The translations under genes were made by a program, and so were the position numbers. The notes below the pieces were generated by a model. That model did not search any database. It saw only the letters and a program-made list of their open reading frames with translations, and had not been told where the DNA came from. From Bacillota bacterium (GTDB taxonomy: Bacteria > Bacillota > Clostridia > Acetivibrionales > DSM-1351), in assembly GCA_023398105.1 (NCBI GenBank), contig JAEWST010000186.1, positions 1 to 14,744 of the forward strand: DNA of 14,744 nt, written 5' to 3'. This document shows positions 14,532 to 14,744 of this stretch, in pieces (within the stretch, counting starts at the first letter, position 1; each line of letters opens with the position of its first letter).

Positions 14532-14744
14532 TAACTTTCACCTGCTCTCCTGGAGTAAACCTTTCTACGTTTTTATAAATGCCTAAGCCTTTGCACCAAG
14601 CACAGCCTGGATTAAATTCAACCTTATCCATTTCATATAACTTATTGTGCATTTCCTCAATTGTCACGTTATCATCGCACAAATCTATGCGCAACACATC
14701 TTTTTCAGGTATTTTACCGATTCGGTATCCACAATATGGTGTTG
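14524..14744 (-). CDS. Radical SAM enzyme, C-terminal 72 residues only (runs off the right edge)
   Basis: The frame enters from the right edge and ends at TGA 14526-14524. The residues (TPYCGYRIG ... EFNPGCAWCKGLGI ... ERFTPGEQ) align directly with residues 205-269 of the next gene (MPFCRYRVG ... EFNPGCQYCYGLGV ... ERFQAGKQ), including the same cysteine pair. The copy then stops where the neighbour's carrier domain begins, so this is a tandem paralog without a carrier protein. It overlaps the next start by eight bases (ATGAGTGA), which indicates coupled translation. The catalytic N-terminus lies outside the window. Confidence 0.82.
   Translation of the reverse strand, partial: TPYCGYRIGKIPEKDVLRIDLCDDNVTIEEMHNKLYEMDKVEFNPGCAWCKGLGIYKNVERFTPGEQVKVNE

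Overview
The window is AT-rich and tightly packed. Every confident gene lies on the minus strand, so the operon reads from the right edge towards the left. Gaps between genes are mostly 0-27 bases, several genes overlap (8 and 11 bases, and two TAATG stop/start overlaps), and strong AGGAGG-type ribosome sites are common. Together with the protein families this suggests a Gram-positive, low-GC anaerobe of the Clostridia type (Lachnospiraceae or Oscillospiraceae relatives). The species cannot be named from the sequence.

Layout in order of transcription: (1) the 3' end of a radical SAM gene at the right edge; (2) a second, homologous radical SAM enzyme with an acyl carrier protein (ACP) domain fused at its C-terminus; (3) two paralogous two-domain proteins of about 285 aa (here P1 and P2), with an N-terminal GMGxxG nucleotide-binding domain and a C-terminal class I methyltransferase-like domain; (4) a Dlt-like cassette of stand-alone amino-acid adenylation enzyme, stand-alone carrier protein, and a DltD/SGNH-like protein that also carries a Rossmann-type domain; (5) four more copies of the two-domain paralog (P3-P6); (6) a polysaccharide pyruvyl transferase-like protein with an appended C-terminal Rossmann-like domain; (7) a family 2 glycosyltransferase with a long helical C-terminal region; (8) a 126-base gap with a plausible promoter; (9) a very large glycosyltransferase / helical / Rossmann / radical SAM gene that is broken twice, by a one-base frameshift near its start and by loss of its C-terminus at what looks like the end of an insertion element on the left edge.

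Taken together (inference), this is part of a surface glycan or flagellin-glycan decoration locus. An amino or similar acid would be activated by the adenylation enzyme and held as a thioester on a carrier protein. It could be changed there by the radical SAM-ACP enzyme and the methyltransferase-like proteins, then moved to a glycan by the DltD-like protein, while the glycosyltransferases and the pyruvyl transferase-like enzyme build or decorate the glycan. No membrane acyltransferase (DltB/MBOAT) is seen here. The most unusual points are the radical SAM-ACP fusion, the six tandem paralogs with stepwise erosion of their cofactor motifs, and the reuse of one small nucleotide-binding module across otherwise unrelated enzymes.
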